Positions 52,253-61,632 of a DNA stretch of 64,000 nt are shown here, piece after piece. This DNA is from Shinella zoogloeoides (GTDB lineage: Bacteria; Pseudomonadota; Alphaproteobacteria; Rhizobiales; Rhizobiaceae). The first letter of the stretch is position 1. Each line of letters opens with the position of its first letter. The notes below the pieces were generated by a model. It was not told the origin of the DNA. It worked only from the letters and a program-made list of their open reading frames with translations, and did no database searches. The stretch lies in assembly GCF_003574625.1 (NCBI RefSeq), contig NZ_QNUJ01000008.1, positions 62,001 to 126,000 on the forward strand. Direction: 5' to 3'. The translations under genes and the position numbers were made by a program.

Positions 52253-52489
52253 ATGCGCACGATCACCTATATTACCATTCTCGTATCGATGATGGTGAAT
52301 GCCGTCGTCTTCGGTGCCGGCACCATCGCCATCCTCACCGTCCCGGTCCTCAACGAGCACGCGAAATACCTGCTGCCGGCCTGGATCGTCGTCACCTTCC
52401 TCGTCAGTCCGGTCATCGCGCGCTTCGTGGCGCCGAGCCTCAGGCTGCGCGAGCATCCCGGCGACCAGCCGCATCTCGGCCTGCGCTGA
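52253..52489 (+). CDS. Small two-helix membrane protein
   Basis: A 78-residue protein with two hydrophobic segments (TYITILVSMMVNAVVFGAG and YLLPAWIVVTFLVSPVIAR) and a short polar tail. The ATG at 52253 is placed seven bases after an AAGGAG site; another ATG two codons upstream is too close to it. Function unknown. It sits between pheA and the convergent nudC. Confidence 0.75.
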   Translation: MRTITYITILVSMMVNAVVFGAGTIAILTVPVLNEHAKYLLPAWIVVTFLVSPVIARFVAPSLRLREHPGDQPHLGLR

Positions 52490-53464
52490 TCAGCCGTCCC
52501 AGTCGAGCCAGTCGCGCATCAGCCGGTGCGCGATGGCGCCCTTCGGCGGTGGCGTGGTCATGCCGGGCGCGACGCCCGAAAGTGCGCCGCGCGCCACCAT
52601 CGCCGCCGTCTCCTCGCGGGTGAACCAGCGGCAGTCCTCCAGTTCCGTTTCGTCGCGGCGGATGTCGAAGGAGATCGCCTCGCCATAGCAGCCGATCATC
52701 AGCGAATGCGGCATCGGCCAGGGCTGCGAGGCGTGGTAGCGCACGCGGCCGACCCGGATGCCGGATTCCTCGAAGGTTTCGCGGCGCACGGTATGCTCGA
52801 TCGTCTCGCCCGGCTCCAGGAAGCCGGCGAGGCAGGAATACATGCCCTCCGGGAAATGCGGCGAGCGGCCGAGCAGGCACAGGTCCCGCTCGAGATCGAT
52901 GACCAGCATGATGGCGACCGGGTCGGTGCGCGGAAAGATCGTGTGGCCGCAGGCCTCGCAGACGCGGCGGTAGCCGCCGATCTCCGAGCGGGTCGGCGAA
53001 CCGCACTTGCCGCAGAAGCGGTTGTTGCCGTTCCAGGTCATCAGGCTGGAGGCCTGGGCAAACTGGCCGAGCAGGTCGTCGTCGAGCATCTGCTGGCGGT
53101 AGAGCGTGCGCCCGTCGGCTGCCTTCAGCGGCTCCTGCAGCGTATCGGGATCGGCCTTGACGGGGATCGCCAGCCGCGGCTCGCCGTTCTTCAGGTAGCC
53201 GAGCAGGATGGCGTCCTCCGGCATCGGGCCGAGTTCGGCGAGCTCGTAGGGGGCGAAGAGCGGATCGATGATCTTCTCGTCGTGCTTGACGACCAGCTTG
53301 CCGCCGGCCAGCGCGAAGGCATGCACGTTCTGCGCCCTGAAAGCCTGCTCCAGGCAGTCCGGCGCACGGTGCTCCGACTGGCGGTCGAGGCTGTTTTCCG
53401 CAAAGGCCACCATGGTGCTGGGTTCCGGATGCGGGCGGTAGAGATCGAAAAGCGATGGCTTCAT
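52490..53464 (-). CDS. nudC: NAD+ diphosphatase (Nudix)
   Basis: Nudix hydrolase cleaving NAD(H) to NMN and AMP, or decapping NAD-RNA in characterised NudC. 324 residues. A zinc ribbon (CGKCGSPT, CEACGHTIFP) precedes the Nudix box GFLEPGETIEHTVRRETFEE, followed by SQPWPMPHSLM, the NudC-specific SQPWPFPxS motif. All catalytic glutamates of the box are present. The start overlaps the HIT gene stop by four bases. Confidence 0.93.
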   Translation of the reverse strand: MKPSLFDLYRPHPEPSTMVAFAENSLDRQSEHRAPDCLEQAFRAQNVHAFALAGGKLVVKHDEKIIDPLFAPYELAELGPMPEDAILLGYLKNGEPRLAIPVKADPDTLQEPLKAADGRTLYRQQMLDDDLLGQFAQASSLMTWNGNNRFCGKCGSPTRSEIGGYRRVCEACGHTIFPRTDPVAIMLVIDLERDLCLLGRSPHFPEGMYSCLAGFLEPGETIEHTVRRETFEESGIRVGRVRYHASQPWPMPHSLMIGCYGEAISFDIRRDETELEDCRWFTREETAAMVARGALSGVAPGMTTPPPKGAIAHRLMRDWLDWDG

Positions 53465-53892
53465 GGGGTCAGTGCGTCCAGCAGCTTGGCGGTGAAGGCC
53501 TTGGTTTCCTCGGCCGAGCGCGGCTCGGCGGTGCCGTGGCCCCAGATGGGGCCGGGCCAGTTCGGGTCGCCCTCGCTGCGCGCGACGACATGGACATGGA
53601 GCTGGCGGACGATGTTGCCGAGCGCGCCGGTGTTGATCTTCGTCGCGCCGGTCACCGTCTTCAGCGCCTCGGCCACGAGATTGGTCTCGAAGGTCAGCAT
53701 GGTCTGGTCGAGCGGCGTCAGGTCGAAGACCTCGCTGACATCCGCGCGCTGTGGCACGAGCACCAGCCAGGGCCAGCGCCTGTCCTTCATGAGGCGCAGC
53801 TCGCACAGGCCGATCCTCGTTACGAGATCGCTGTCGCGAACCAGCCGTTCGTCAGGTCGAAAATCGCTCAAGGGGTCCTCCCGAATGCTCAT
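53461..53892 (-). CDS. HIT domain protein
   Basis: A 143-residue histidine-triad nucleotide hydrolase. The triad is in QLHVHVVAR (H-x-H), with the preceding TGALGNIVR region. HIT enzymes cleave nucleotide phosphoramidates or Ap4A-like molecules. It overlaps nudC by four bases (translational coupling), so both may act on nucleotide by-products. Confidence 0.9.
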   Translation of the reverse strand: MSIREDPLSDFRPDERLVRDSDLVTRIGLCELRLMKDRRWPWLVLVPQRADVSEVFDLTPLDQTMLTFETNLVAEALKTVTGATKINTGALGNIVRQLHVHVVARSEGDPNWPGPIWGHGTAEPRSAEETKAFTAKLLDALTP

Positions 53893-53994
53893 TGCAACGC
53901 ACTACCAGCAAAAGCGTAAAGCGGATTTACGTCCGGTACAGACGATTCATGCCACGCACCCGATTTCGCTCCAACAGTTTTTTATCGCCTCCGC

Positions 53995-54023
53995 TTGCAT
54001 TCGGATGGAATATTGCCGATATG
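53995..54023 (+). promoter_or_regulatory. Promoter of SRP RNA
   Basis: TTGCAT (53995-54000), 17-bp spacer, GATATG (54018-54023). The predicted start is near 54029, where the RNA stem begins. Confidence 0.6.
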
Positions 54024-54027
54024 GGGA

Positions 54028-54128
54028 GCGGGAGGTTGGTGGTGGACGAGCCACTCGCCAACCGGGTCAGGTCCGGAAGGAAGCAGCCCTAACGAGCCCC
54101 GGCACGGGTCATCGTGCCAGCCTCCCAC
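54028..54128 (+). ncRNA. ffs: Signal recognition particle RNA (4.5S type)
   Basis: About 100 nt. The apical domain is readable as GGTCAGGTCCGGAAGGAAGC, the tetraloop GGAA flanked by the Ffh-binding symmetric and asymmetric loops. The outer stem GGGAGGTTGG (54030-54039) pairs with CCAGCCTCCC (54117-54126). It binds Ffh to target membrane proteins. Position before dnaX is typical of Rhizobiales. Ends are approximate. Confidence 0.93.
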
Positions 54129-54172
54129 CTTTCCGTCCTGTCGGGACAGACGTTCGATTAACGGCAGGGTCG

Positions 54173-56047
54173 ATGAGCGACGCAACCTCAAATCCGTCCA
54201 CCGAGAAGCCGGCCGCCTACCGGGTGCTTGCCCGCAAGTATCGCCCGAAGGATTTCTCCGACCTCATGGTCGGCCAGGAGCCGATGGTCCGCACGCTGAC
54301 CAACGCCTTCGAGACCGGCCGCATCGCCCAGGCCTATATGTTGACCGGCGTGCGCGGCGTCGGCAAGACGACGACCGCCCGCATCCTCGCCCGCGCGCTG
54401 AACTACAAGGCGCCGGAGATCGACAAGCCGACCATCGACCTTCGTGTGCCCGGCGAGCATTGCCAGGCGATCATGGAAGGCCGCCATGTCGACGTCATCG
54501 AGATGGATGCCGCCTCCCATACCGGCATCGACGATATCCGCGAGATCATCGAGCAGGTGCGCTACCGCCCCGTCTCGGCGCGCTATAAAGTCTATATCAT
54601 CGACGAAGTGCACATGCTCTCCACGCAGGCCTTCAACGGCCTGTTGAAGACGCTGGAAGAGCCGCCGGAGCATGTGAAGTTCATCTTCGCGACGACGGAA
54701 ATCCGGAAAGTGCCGATCACCGTCCTGTCGCGCTGCCAGCGCTTCGACCTGCGCCGCATCGGCGCGTCGGATCTCGTCGGCCTCTTCACCACCATCCTCG
54801 GCAAGGAAGGCGTCGAGTTTGAGCCGGACGCGCTCGCCATGGTCGCCCGCGCGGCCGAAGGCTCGGCGCGTGACGGCCTGTCGCTGCTCGACCAGGCAAT
54901 CGCCCATGGCGCGGGCCGTGTCGAGGTGGAGGCCGTGCGCTCCATGCTCGGCCTTGCCGACCGCGCCCGCATCGTCGATCTCTTCGAGCACATCGTGAAG
55001 GGCGACGCGGCGGCGGCGCTGGCCGAATTCGCCGCACAGTACGAGGCGGGCGCCAGCCCCTCGGTCGTGCTGACGGACCTTGCCGACTTCACCCATCTCG
55101 TCACCCGCATGAAATATGTGCCCGATGCTGCCGGCGACCAGTCGCTGAGCGAGATCGAGCGCACGCGCGGCGTCGAATTCGCCAATTCCATCGCCGTCAC
55201 AGCGCTTTCGCGCATGTGGCAGATGCTGCTCAAGGGCATCCCGGAAACGGAAGCCTCCAGCCGTCCTGCGGGCGCCGCCGAGATGGTCATCATCCGCCTT
55301 GCCCACGCCGCCAACCTTCCCTCGCCGGAAGAGGCCGCGCGCCGCCTTACCGAGCTTTCGAGCGGCGAGGGCGGCGGCAATGGCGGCCGCGCGCCGCAAT
55401 CCGGCGGTTCTTCCGGCCAGCCTTCCGCGCAGGCGTCCGTTTCCGCCGTCGCGCGCCAGCCGGATGCACCGCTGCGCGCCCAGTCGAACGGCGCGACTAT
55501 GCTGCGCGCCGTGCCGCAGGCCGAGCCGGCGCCCCAGCCCGTCGGCCGCACCGAGGCCGCGCCTGCCGAACAGCCGGCCGTCACGCCGAAAGTGCCGGTC
55601 CAGTCGATCTCCGACATCGCCGATCTCTGCACGAAGAACCGCGACATCCGCCTGCGCGCCCTCGTGCGCGCCTTTGTGCGCCCCGTCAGCGTCGAGCCCG
55701 GCAAGCTGGAAATCGGCCTTGCTCAGGATGCCCCCAAGTCGCTTATCCCCGATCTCCAGAACCGGCTTCTGGAATGGACCGGCATCCGCTGGCTGGTGAT
55801 CCTTTCGCGGGAGGCCGGCGGGCCGACCCTGTCGGAAGCCGAAACCATGGCGCAGGAAGCGCGTGTCGCCGATGCGCGCCAGGACCCCGACGTCGCCGCC
55901 ATCCTGCAGCGCTTCCCCGGCGCCAAGATCACCGACGTGCGCATCAAGGTGCAGGAAACGGAAGACGAGGCCGAGACCGTCGAGGCCGTGGCCGCTGCCG
56001 AATCCGCCGAGGGCGACATCCTGCCCGGCGACGATATCGAACATTAA
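54173..56047 (+). CDS. dnaX: DNA polymerase III subunits gamma/tau
   Basis: Clamp-loader ATPase, 624 residues. Conserved N-terminus [20 protein letters not shown], Walker [10 protein letters not shown], sensor region [20 protein letters not shown] and AAA domain to about residue 260. The usual zinc-binding Cys cluster is reduced to one cysteine (GEHCQ), as is common in Rhizobiales. A Gly/Ser/Ala/Pro-rich linker (about 400-470) precedes the C-terminal polymerase-binding part. No obvious gamma-producing slippage site was confirmed. The ATG at 54173 follows the SRP RNA; the frame is open for long upstream but that region encodes the HIT and nudC genes on the other strand. Confidence 0.95.
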   Translation: MSDATSNPSTEKPAAYRVLARKYRPKDFSDLMVGQEPMVRTLTNAFETGRIAQAYMLTGVRGVGKTTTARILARALNYKAPEIDKPTIDLRVPGEHCQAIMEGRHVDVIEMDAASHTGIDDIREIIEQVRYRPVSARYKVYIIDEVHMLSTQAFNGLLKTLEEPPEHVKFIFATTEIRKVPITVLSRCQRFDLRRIGASDLVGLFTTILGKEGVEFEPDALAMVARAAEGSARDGLSLLDQAIAHGAGRVEVEAVRSMLGLADRARIVDLFEHIVKGDAAAALAEFAAQYEAGASPSVVLTDLADFTHLVTRMKYVPDAAGDQSLSEIERTRGVEFANSIAVTALSRMWQMLLKGIPETEASSRPAGAAEMVIIRLAHAANLPSPEEAARRLTELSSGEGGGNGGRAPQSGGSSGQPSAQASVSAVARQPDAPLRAQSNGATMLRAVPQAEPAPQPVGRTEAAPAEQPAVTPKVPVQSISDIADLCTKNRDIRLRALVRAFVRPVSVEPGKLEIGLAQDAPKSLIPDLQNRLLEWTGIRWLVILSREAGGPTLSEAETMAQEARVADARQDPDVAAILQRFPGAKITDVRIKVQETEDEAETVEAVAAAESAEGDILPGDDIEH

Positions 56048-56075
56048 GATAGCTAGAGACGAAGAGGAGAGGCCG

Positions 56076-56399
56076 ATGCGCGACATCATGGGCATGATGG
56101 GCAAGGTCAAGGAAATGCAGGCCAAGATGGAGAAGATGCAGGAGGAGATCGCCGCGCTCGAAGTGAGCGGCACCTCCGGCGGCGGCCTCGTCTCCGTAAC
56201 GCTCGACGGCAAGGGCACGCTGAAGGGCCTGAAGATCGCCCCCTCGCTCTTCAAGGAAGACGATGTCGAGATCCTCGAGGACCTGATCGTCGCCGCCCAC
56301 AAGGACGCCAAGGAAAAGGCGGAAGCTCAGGCCGCCGAGAAGACCAAGGCGCTGACCGCCGGCCTGCCGATCCCGCCCGGCTTCAAACTGCCGTTCTGA
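56076..56399 (+). CDS. ybaB: YbaB/EbfC nucleoid-associated protein
   Basis: A 107-residue DNA-binding protein with the helical [20 protein letters not shown] and the core [20 protein letters not shown] followed by the C-terminal PGFKLPF. Binds DNA nonspecifically and is commonly linked to recR and dnaX. AGGAGAG ribosome site before the start. Confidence 0.95.
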   Translation: MRDIMGMMGKVKEMQAKMEKMQEEIAALEVSGTSGGGLVSVTLDGKGTLKGLKIAPSLFKEDDVEILEDLIVAAHKDAKEKAEAQAAEKTKALTAGLPIPPGFKLPF

Positions 56400-56433
56400 T
56401 CCTGTAGGTTTAGGGCTCAGAGGAGGAATTCCC

Positions 56434-57045
56434 ATGAGCCTGACGACCCTGCTTGTCTTTGCCGGCGCGCTGATGATGGCGGCCGGCTCGCCCGGCCCGA
56501 GCATCGCCGCTCTTGTCGCCCGCGTCTTGTCCCGCGGGCCGAGGGACGTGCTTCCCTTCCTCGCCGCCATGTGGATCGGCGAGGGCGTCTGGCTCACCTG
56601 CGCCGTGCTCGGCCTTGCCGCCATTGCCGAAACCTTCCAGGCCGCCTTCGTCGCCATCAAGTGGCTCGGCGTCGCATACCTGCTCTATCTCGCCTGGAAG
56701 ATGTGGTCCGCGCCGACCGATACGGGCGAGGAGGCCTTGCCTGAGGCGCGCTCGGGCGTAAAGCTCTTCTTCGCCGGGCTGACGGTGACGCTCGGCAATC
56801 CCAAGATCATGATGTTCTATGTCGCGCTGCTGCCGGCGATCATCGATCTTGGCGCCGTCACGCTCGCCGGCTGGGCGGAACTGGTGGCGACGATGTTCGT
56901 CGTGCTCGTCGCCATCGATCTTGCCTGGGTCTTCCTCGCGTCGCGCGCCCGGCTGTTCCTGAAAAGCCCGCGCGCCGTGCGCATCGCCAACCGTGTCAGC
57001 GCCGGCACCATGGCCGGTGCCGCGGCCGCCATCGCCACCCGCTGA
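56434..57045 (+). CDS. LysE family amino acid exporter
   Basis: A 203-residue RhtB/LysE-type exporter with about five to six membrane helices. The first helix region carries the family signature AGSPGPSIAALVARVLSRGP, and ITLGNPKIMMF-like TVTLGNPKIMMFYVALLP is the central motif. Substrate is unknown. It interrupts the dnaX-ybaB-recR order together with the MOSC gene. Confidence 0.92.
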   Translation: MSLTTLLVFAGALMMAAGSPGPSIAALVARVLSRGPRDVLPFLAAMWIGEGVWLTCAVLGLAAIAETFQAAFVAIKWLGVAYLLYLAWKMWSAPTDTGEEALPEARSGVKLFFAGLTVTLGNPKIMMFYVALLPAIIDLGAVTLAGWAELVATMFVVLVAIDLAWVFLASRARLFLKSPRAVRIANRVSAGTMAGAAAAIATR

Positions 57046-57660
57046 TCAGCCGGTGAGCGCCGCGCGCAGCTTGTCGTTGATCGGCGCGGCGAGGTAGCGG
57101 AGGCGGTCCTCCTCGGCAAGGTTTCGGCCGTAGGTGCGCAGCAGTTCCGGCATGGTGACGGGCTCGCCGTCGAAGGGCGTGTAGGTCACGGCATCGCCGG
57201 CCTGGATGACGCCGTCGCGCAGGACGCGGCAGTAGAAGCCCGGCCGGCCCGCCTGCATGAAGCGTTTCGCAAAGGCCGGATCGCCCATCCGGGCGGTCAG
57301 CGTGTTGCAGGGAATGCGGGTGGAGGTCACTTCGAGGAGCACGCTCTCCGTCTCGAACCGGTCGCCGACGGAAACGCTGCGGCTGTCGACGCCCGAGATG
57401 ACGAGGTTTTCGCCGAAGGTGCCGGGCGCGACGGTGCGGCCGAGTTCCTTCGACCACCAGTCGAGATCGACGGAGCCGAGGCCGTAGACCGCCTGTTCCG
57501 GCCCGCCATGGTGCTTGCGGTTGCAGATGGCGTCGCCCAGAAGGCCCTCGCGGTCGACGACCAGCGCCGCATCGGTCGGCGTCTTGAAAATGCCGGTCTT
57601 GTAGCTTTTGCCGGGAACCGGCCGGGCAAGGCCCGTGCATACCGCGACTATCCTGATCAG
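57046..57660 (-). CDS. MOSC domain protein, CTG start proposed
   Basis: A 204-residue protein with a MOSC (molybdenum cofactor sulfurase C-terminal-like) beta-barrel: N-terminal RIVAVCTGLARPVPGKSYKT, central GPEQAVYGLGSVDLDWWSKE and the Cys in STRIPCNTLTARMGD as in YiiM-type proteins. YiiM relatives reduce N-hydroxylated compounds. Family members begin at MRIVAVCTG; here the codon is CTG at 57660, preceded by GGGAGG. An ATG at 57723 is in frame but its use would overlap the divergent recR start, so CTG initiation is more plausible. Start uncertain. Confidence 0.85.
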   Translation of the reverse strand: MIRIVAVCTGLARPVPGKSYKTGIFKTPTDAALVVDREGLLGDAICNRKHHGGPEQAVYGLGSVDLDWWSKELGRTVAPGTFGENLVISGVDSRSVSVGDRFETESVLLEVTSTRIPCNTLTARMGDPAFAKRFMQAGRPGFYCRVLRDGVIQAGDAVTYTPFDGEPVTMPELLRTYGRNLAEEDRLRYLAAPINDKLRAALTG

Positions 57661-57716
57661 CGCTGCCTCCCGGGAGGTGGATTCCGTTTCTCCTTGATAT
57701 GGGCTAGATACCGGCA

Positions 57717-58322
57717 ATGGCAAAACGAGTCACCGGCCCCGAAATCGAAAAACTCATCCAGCTTCTGGCGAAGGTGCCGGGCCTCGGGCCGCGCTCGGCG
57801 CGCCGCGCGGCGCTGCATCTCGTCAAGAAGAAGGACCAGCTTCTCGGCCCCCTCGCCGAGGCGATGGGCGAGGCGCATCGCAAGGTGCGCATCTGCTCGT
57901 GCTGCGGCAATGTCGATACCAGCGATCCCTGCACCGTCTGCACGGATGTGCGGCGCGACCAGTCGGTCATCATCGTCGTCGAGGACGTCTCCGACCTCTG
58001 GGCGCTGGAGCGCGCGGGCGCGATGAACGCGGCCTACCACGTTCTCGGCGGCACGCTCTCGCCTCTCGACGGCGTCGGGCCGGACGATCTCAACATCCGC
58101 GGCCTCGTCGACCGGGTGGCGAAGGGGGACGTGCGCGAGCTGATCATCGCCGTCAACGCGACCGTCGAGGGCCAGACGACGGCGCATTATATCACCGACC
58201 AGCTCACCGGCCTCGACGTGAAGATTACACGCCTCGCCCATGGCGTGCCGGTCGGCGGCGAGCTCGACTATCTCGACGAAGGCACCCTGACGGCGGCGCT
58301 GCGCGCCCGCACGGCGATCTGA
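57717..58322 (+). CDS. recR: Recombination mediator RecR
   Basis: A 201-residue protein of the RecFOR pathway. N-terminal HhH ([20 protein letters not shown]), the C4 zinc site [18 protein letters not shown], and the Toprim domain with the segment [20 protein letters not shown]. Full length. Near its ATG, the divergent MOSC gene begins. Confidence 0.95.
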   Translation: MAKRVTGPEIEKLIQLLAKVPGLGPRSARRAALHLVKKKDQLLGPLAEAMGEAHRKVRICSCCGNVDTSDPCTVCTDVRRDQSVIIVVEDVSDLWALERAGAMNAAYHVLGGTLSPLDGVGPDDLNIRGLVDRVAKGDVRELIIAVNATVEGQTTAHYITDQLTGLDVKITRLAHGVPVGGELDYLDEGTLTAALRARTAI

Positions 58323-58337
58323 GGAAGGTTTTTGACG

Positions 58338-59717
58338 ATGCTTGGATGGCTGCGGCGTTTCACCCCCCTCTGCCCTGCCGGGCATCTCCCCCACAAGGGG
58401 GGAGATCGGCTGGGGGTAAGGCGGTGCCACGATTCAATCTCCCCCCCTGTGGGGGAGATGCCCGGCAGGGCAGAGGGGAGTATCGCAACCCGCCTCGTAC
58501 TCGCAATTGCCATGACCCTTGCCGCTCTCCCCGCCCATGCCGCCTCCAAGGCCGAGGTGGAGAAGATGTTCCGCACCTGGATCGACAAGGACCTCTGGCC
58601 GTCCGCGCAGAAGGCCGGCGTCGGCGAGAAGACTTTTCGCGCTGCGATGGAGGGTGCGACACTCAACTGGGACCTGCCCGACCTCGTTCCGCCCGGCTCC
58701 AGGCCGAAGAAGGAGCAGGCGCAGAGCCAGGCGGAGTTCTCCTCGCCGGGCGCCTATTTCTCCGAAAAGCGGCTACAGAGCCTTGCCGGCCGGGGAGGCA
58801 GCCTTGCCAGCACCCATGCCGCCACGCTGCGCAGGATCGAGAAGCGCTTCGGCGTGCCGGGCGAGGTCGTCCTTGCCGTTTGGGGCCGCGAATCCGGCTT
58901 CGGCAGCGCGAAGATCCCCTATTCGGCCGTGGACGTGCTGGCGACGAAGGCCTTCATGTCGACGCGCAAGGACATGTTCCGCAAGGAGCTGATCGCCGCC
59001 CTCCATATCGTCGACGGCGGCGACCGCACGGTGGACCAGCTCAAGGGCTCCTGGGCCGGCGCGCTCGGCCAGCCGCAGTTCATGCCGACGAGCTTCCTGA
59101 AATATGCCGTCGATTTCGACGGCGACGGCGTGCGCGACATCTGGGGCTCGGTGCCGGACAGCCTCGCCTCCATCGCCAATTACCTGGCGCAGAAGGGCTG
59201 GCAGGCCGGCCGCGGTTGGGGTTACGAGGTCTCCATTCCGGATGGCGTCTCCTGCGCGCAGGAAGGCCCGGACCTCGCCAAGCCGATCTCGGCCTGGGCA
59301 TCGGGCGGCATCACGCGCATTTCCGGCAAGGCGTTTCCGGCCGGCGAGGCGAAGGCATCCGGCATGATGCTGGTGCCGGCCGGAACGCACGGACCGGAAT
59401 TCATCGTCACGCCGAATTTCTACGTGATCAAGGAATACAACAATTCCGACCTCTACGCCCTCTTCATCGGCAATCTCGCCGACCGCATCGCCTTCGGCAG
59501 CGGCCCGTTCCGGGGCGAATGGGGCGATGTCGGCAAGATGCTGCGCTCGGACGTGCTGGCCATGCAGAAGGCGCTCGTCGCCAAGGGCTACGATGTCGGC
59601 AAGGTCGACGGCCTGCCCGGCTACAAGACGCGCCGTTCGCTCGGTGACTGGCAGGCCAAGAGCGGGCTTGCGCCGACCTGCTATCCCGATGCCTCGCTGA
59701 AATCCCGGCTTCGCTGA
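58338..59717 (+). CDS. Lytic murein transglycosylase (MltB family) with a repeat inside the signal peptide
   Basis: A 459-residue periplasmic enzyme cleaving peptidoglycan. Catalytic E185 is in VWGRESGFGS; SLT_2 fold features such as GALGQPQFMPTSFLKYAVDF are conserved; the C-terminus is a PG_binding_1 domain (MQKALVAKGYDVGKVDG). Removing the 114-bp element 58365-58478 (38 codons, no stop) gives the N-terminus MLGWLRRFTSIATR followed by LVLAIAMTLAALPAHA, a textbook signal peptide. As encoded, the element adds a Gly/Pro/Arg-rich insertion between the n-region and the hydrophobic core. Export may be delayed, or start at a later codon (58512). A frame to the TTG at 58332 is also open. Confidence 0.9.
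   Translation: MLGWLRRFTPLCPAGHLPHKGGDRLGVRRCHDSISPPVGEMPGRAEGSIATRLVLAIAMTLAALPAHAASKAEVEKMFRTWIDKDLWPSAQKAGVGEKTFRAAMEGATLNWDLPDLVPPGSRPKKEQAQSQAEFSSPGAYFSEKRLQSLAGRGGSLASTHAATLRRIEKRFGVPGEVVLAVWGRESGFGSAKIPYSAVDVLATKAFMSTRKDMFRKELIAALHIVDGGDRTVDQLKGSWAGALGQPQFMPTSFLKYAVDFDGDGVRDIWGSVPDSLASIANYLAQKGWQAGRGWGYEVSIPDGVSCAQEGPDLAKPISAWASGGITRISGKAFPAGEAKASGMMLVPAGTHGPEFIVTPNFYVIKEYNNSDLYALFIGNLADRIAFGSGPFRGEWGDVGKMLRSDVLAMQKALVAKGYDVGKVDGLPGYKTRRSLGDWQAKSGLAPTCYPDASLKSRLR
58365..58478. repeat. 114-bp palindromic element inside the transglycosylase signal sequence
   Basis: 42-bp inverted arms (58365-58406 and 58437-58478) with one mismatch, the outer 28 bp perfect, spacer 30 bp. It begins CCCCTCTGCC and ends GGCAGAGGGG. 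It is a different sequence from the CCCCTCACC repeats but of similar size and GC-rich architecture. Length is a multiple of three, with no stop in the reading frame used by the gene. Confidence 0.93.
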
Positions 59718-59736
59718 TGCTTGAGGCGGCTCCGCC

Positions 59737-61374
59737 TCAATGGATTTCCATCTGCTGCTTGAACCGCTCGTATTGATGCGGAACGATCGTCTGCCGCTCG
59801 ATCATGCGGTGGACGCGCGGCGGCTCGGTGCCGCGATGCAGGAGGCTCAGCTTCTCGCCGTTGGCGGCGTCCGCATGGGTGCGGCGCTGGTTGTGGCGCA
59901 CATATTCCACCCAGGTCGGCACGTGGTAGGTCTCCGTCCAGACCGTCGGGTTCTCCAGGTCGCGCATCAGCGCCCATTGGCCGGCGCCGTCGCGGATGCG
60001 GATGCGCCGCCGCTCGGTCATGGTCTCCAGGAATTCGGGGATGTCCGCTTCCGCGATCTCGTAGTCGATGAGGATGACGATAGGCCCGCTGCGCGGCTTC
60101 AGGTCGAGCGGCAGGTCCGGTTCGCTGAAGCGGCCCAGCGGGTCGACATTGAGGCTCTGCAGTTCCGGCAGGCCGTAGCGAAGGCCGAGCGCCGCACCGG
60201 CGATCATGACGACGGCGGAGGCGAGAAGCGCGGCCTGCGCGCCATGCGTGTCGGCCGTCGTGCCCCAGATCCAGCTTCCGGCGGCGATGCCGCCGAAGGT
60301 CGTCGTCTGGTAGAGCGAGAGCGCGCGGGCGACGACCCAGCGCGGCGTCGAGAGTTGCACGGTCGTGTTGAACAGAGAGAGCGCCATCACCCAGGAGGCG
60401 CCGGCGATGAGGAGCACCGCGCCGGTGAGGATGGCGGACGAGCTGAGCGCGCAGACGCTCGCACTCACCGCAAAACCCGCAAAGGCAAGGCGCGCGATGG
60501 TCTCGCTGGTCAGGCGCTCGCGCACCGCGGCATTCATCAGCGCGCCGCTGATGGCGCCGAGCCCGAAACAGCCGAGCAGCACGCCGAAGGTGAGCGGCCC
60601 GCCCGCCACGAGGTCGCGGGCGATCAGCGGCAGCAGCGAGAGGATGGAGCTGGTCGCAAGGCCGAAGGCGAAGCCGCGCAGCAGCACCTTGCCGATGTTC
60701 GGCGACATGGAGACGTAGCGCAGGCCCGCCGAGATGGCGCGGCCGAAATCCTCGCGCGGCAAGGCGCGCGGCGAGATGTTGGGCTGCCAGCGGAAGAGCG
60801 CATAGAGCAGGGCGAAATAGCTGAGCGCGTTCGCGGCGAAGGCCGCCGCCGCGCCCGCCGCCGCCACGATCACGCCGCCGATGGCGGGGCCGACGCTGCG
60901 GGTGATGTTGAAGCCCATGCTGTTGAGCGAGACGGCGGCCGGCAGGTCCTCGCGCGGCACCATGTCGCCGACCGAGGCCTGCCAGGCCGGGTTGTTGAGC
61001 GCGGTGCCGCAGCCGATCAGGAAAGTGAAGGCAAGGAGCAGCCAGGGCGTGATGAGGCCGTACCACGCAAAGACCGTCAGGGCGATCGAGACCGCGAACA
61101 TGAAACACTGCGCCGTCAGCATCAGCCTGCGCCGGTCGAAATTGTCGGCAAGCGCCCCGGCGGCGACGGAGAAGAGCATGATGGGCAGGGAAGTCGAGGC
61201 CTGCACCAGCGCCACCATGTTGGCGGAGGAGGAGATCGAGGCCATCATCCAGGCCGCGCCGACGGACTGGATGAGCCCGCCGAAATTGGAGATCAGGCTT
61301 GCCGCCCAGATCAGCCGGAAGGTTTCGTTTCGGAAGGGGGCGAGGGGGGATGTCCGGTCCGGCACGATGGGCAC
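59737..61374 (-). CDS. MFS transporter with C-terminal ABM-like domain
   Basis: A 545-residue exporter of the MFS_3 (enterobactin-type) family. Twelve helices in residues about 10-405 with RNETFRLIWAASLISNFG at the start and the A-motif region ALADNFDRRRLMLTAQ. The last ~130 residues (PIVILIDYEIAEADIPEFLE onward) form a soluble domain resembling an antibiotic-biosynthesis monooxygenase fold and ending MEIH. The fusion is common in rhizobial homologues. Substrate unknown. Convergent with the transglycosylase gene. Confidence 0.88.
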   Translation of the reverse strand: MPIVPDRTSPLAPFRNETFRLIWAASLISNFGGLIQSVGAAWMMASISSSANMVALVQASTSLPIMLFSVAAGALADNFDRRRLMLTAQCFMFAVSIALTVFAWYGLITPWLLLAFTFLIGCGTALNNPAWQASVGDMVPREDLPAAVSLNSMGFNITRSVGPAIGGVIVAAAGAAAAFAANALSYFALLYALFRWQPNISPRALPREDFGRAISAGLRYVSMSPNIGKVLLRGFAFGLATSSILSLLPLIARDLVAGGPLTFGVLLGCFGLGAISGALMNAAVRERLTSETIARLAFAGFAVSASVCALSSSAILTGAVLLIAGASWVMALSLFNTTVQLSTPRWVVARALSLYQTTTFGGIAAGSWIWGTTADTHGAQAALLASAVVMIAGAALGLRYGLPELQSLNVDPLGRFSEPDLPLDLKPRSGPIVILIDYEIAEADIPEFLETMTERRRIRIRDGAGQWALMRDLENPTVWTETYHVPTWVEYVRHNQRRTHADAANGEKLSLLHRGTEPPRVHRMIERQTIVPHQYERFKQQMEIH

Positions 61375-61475
61375 TCATTCTCGATGCAGTGTTGTGTGCA
61401 ATCTAGTCCATGGGACGAAAGCGGCAAGCCGGTGGCGGCGATTGTCTCGAAACTGTTCGTTTGTGGATTGGGCCG

Positions 61476-61537
61476 CCCCTCACCCTAGCCCTCTCCCCGC
61501 AGGCGGGGAGAAGGTGGCCGGCAGGCCGGATGAGGGG
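61476..61537. repeat. RIME-like palindromic element, short form (62 bp)
   Basis: Bounded by CCCCTCA and TGAGGGG. The CCTCTCCCCGC/GCGGGGAGAAGG core resembles the long copies, but the central junction found there is missing. It lies upstream of the MFS gene and before the rimP leader. Confidence 0.78.
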
Positions 61538-61632
61538 TCATCATTGGGCGCTGGTGGGGACGGACGGAATGCCGAACTTGCAATTCCGGCGAACCCGGTC
61601 TATATCACCCTCAAATTCTTGATCGTCAGATG

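Noticed and set aside
52526-54172. Upstream in-frame extension of dnaX
   Set aside because: Covers the SRP RNA and the minus-strand HIT and nudC genes; family N-terminus starts at 54173.
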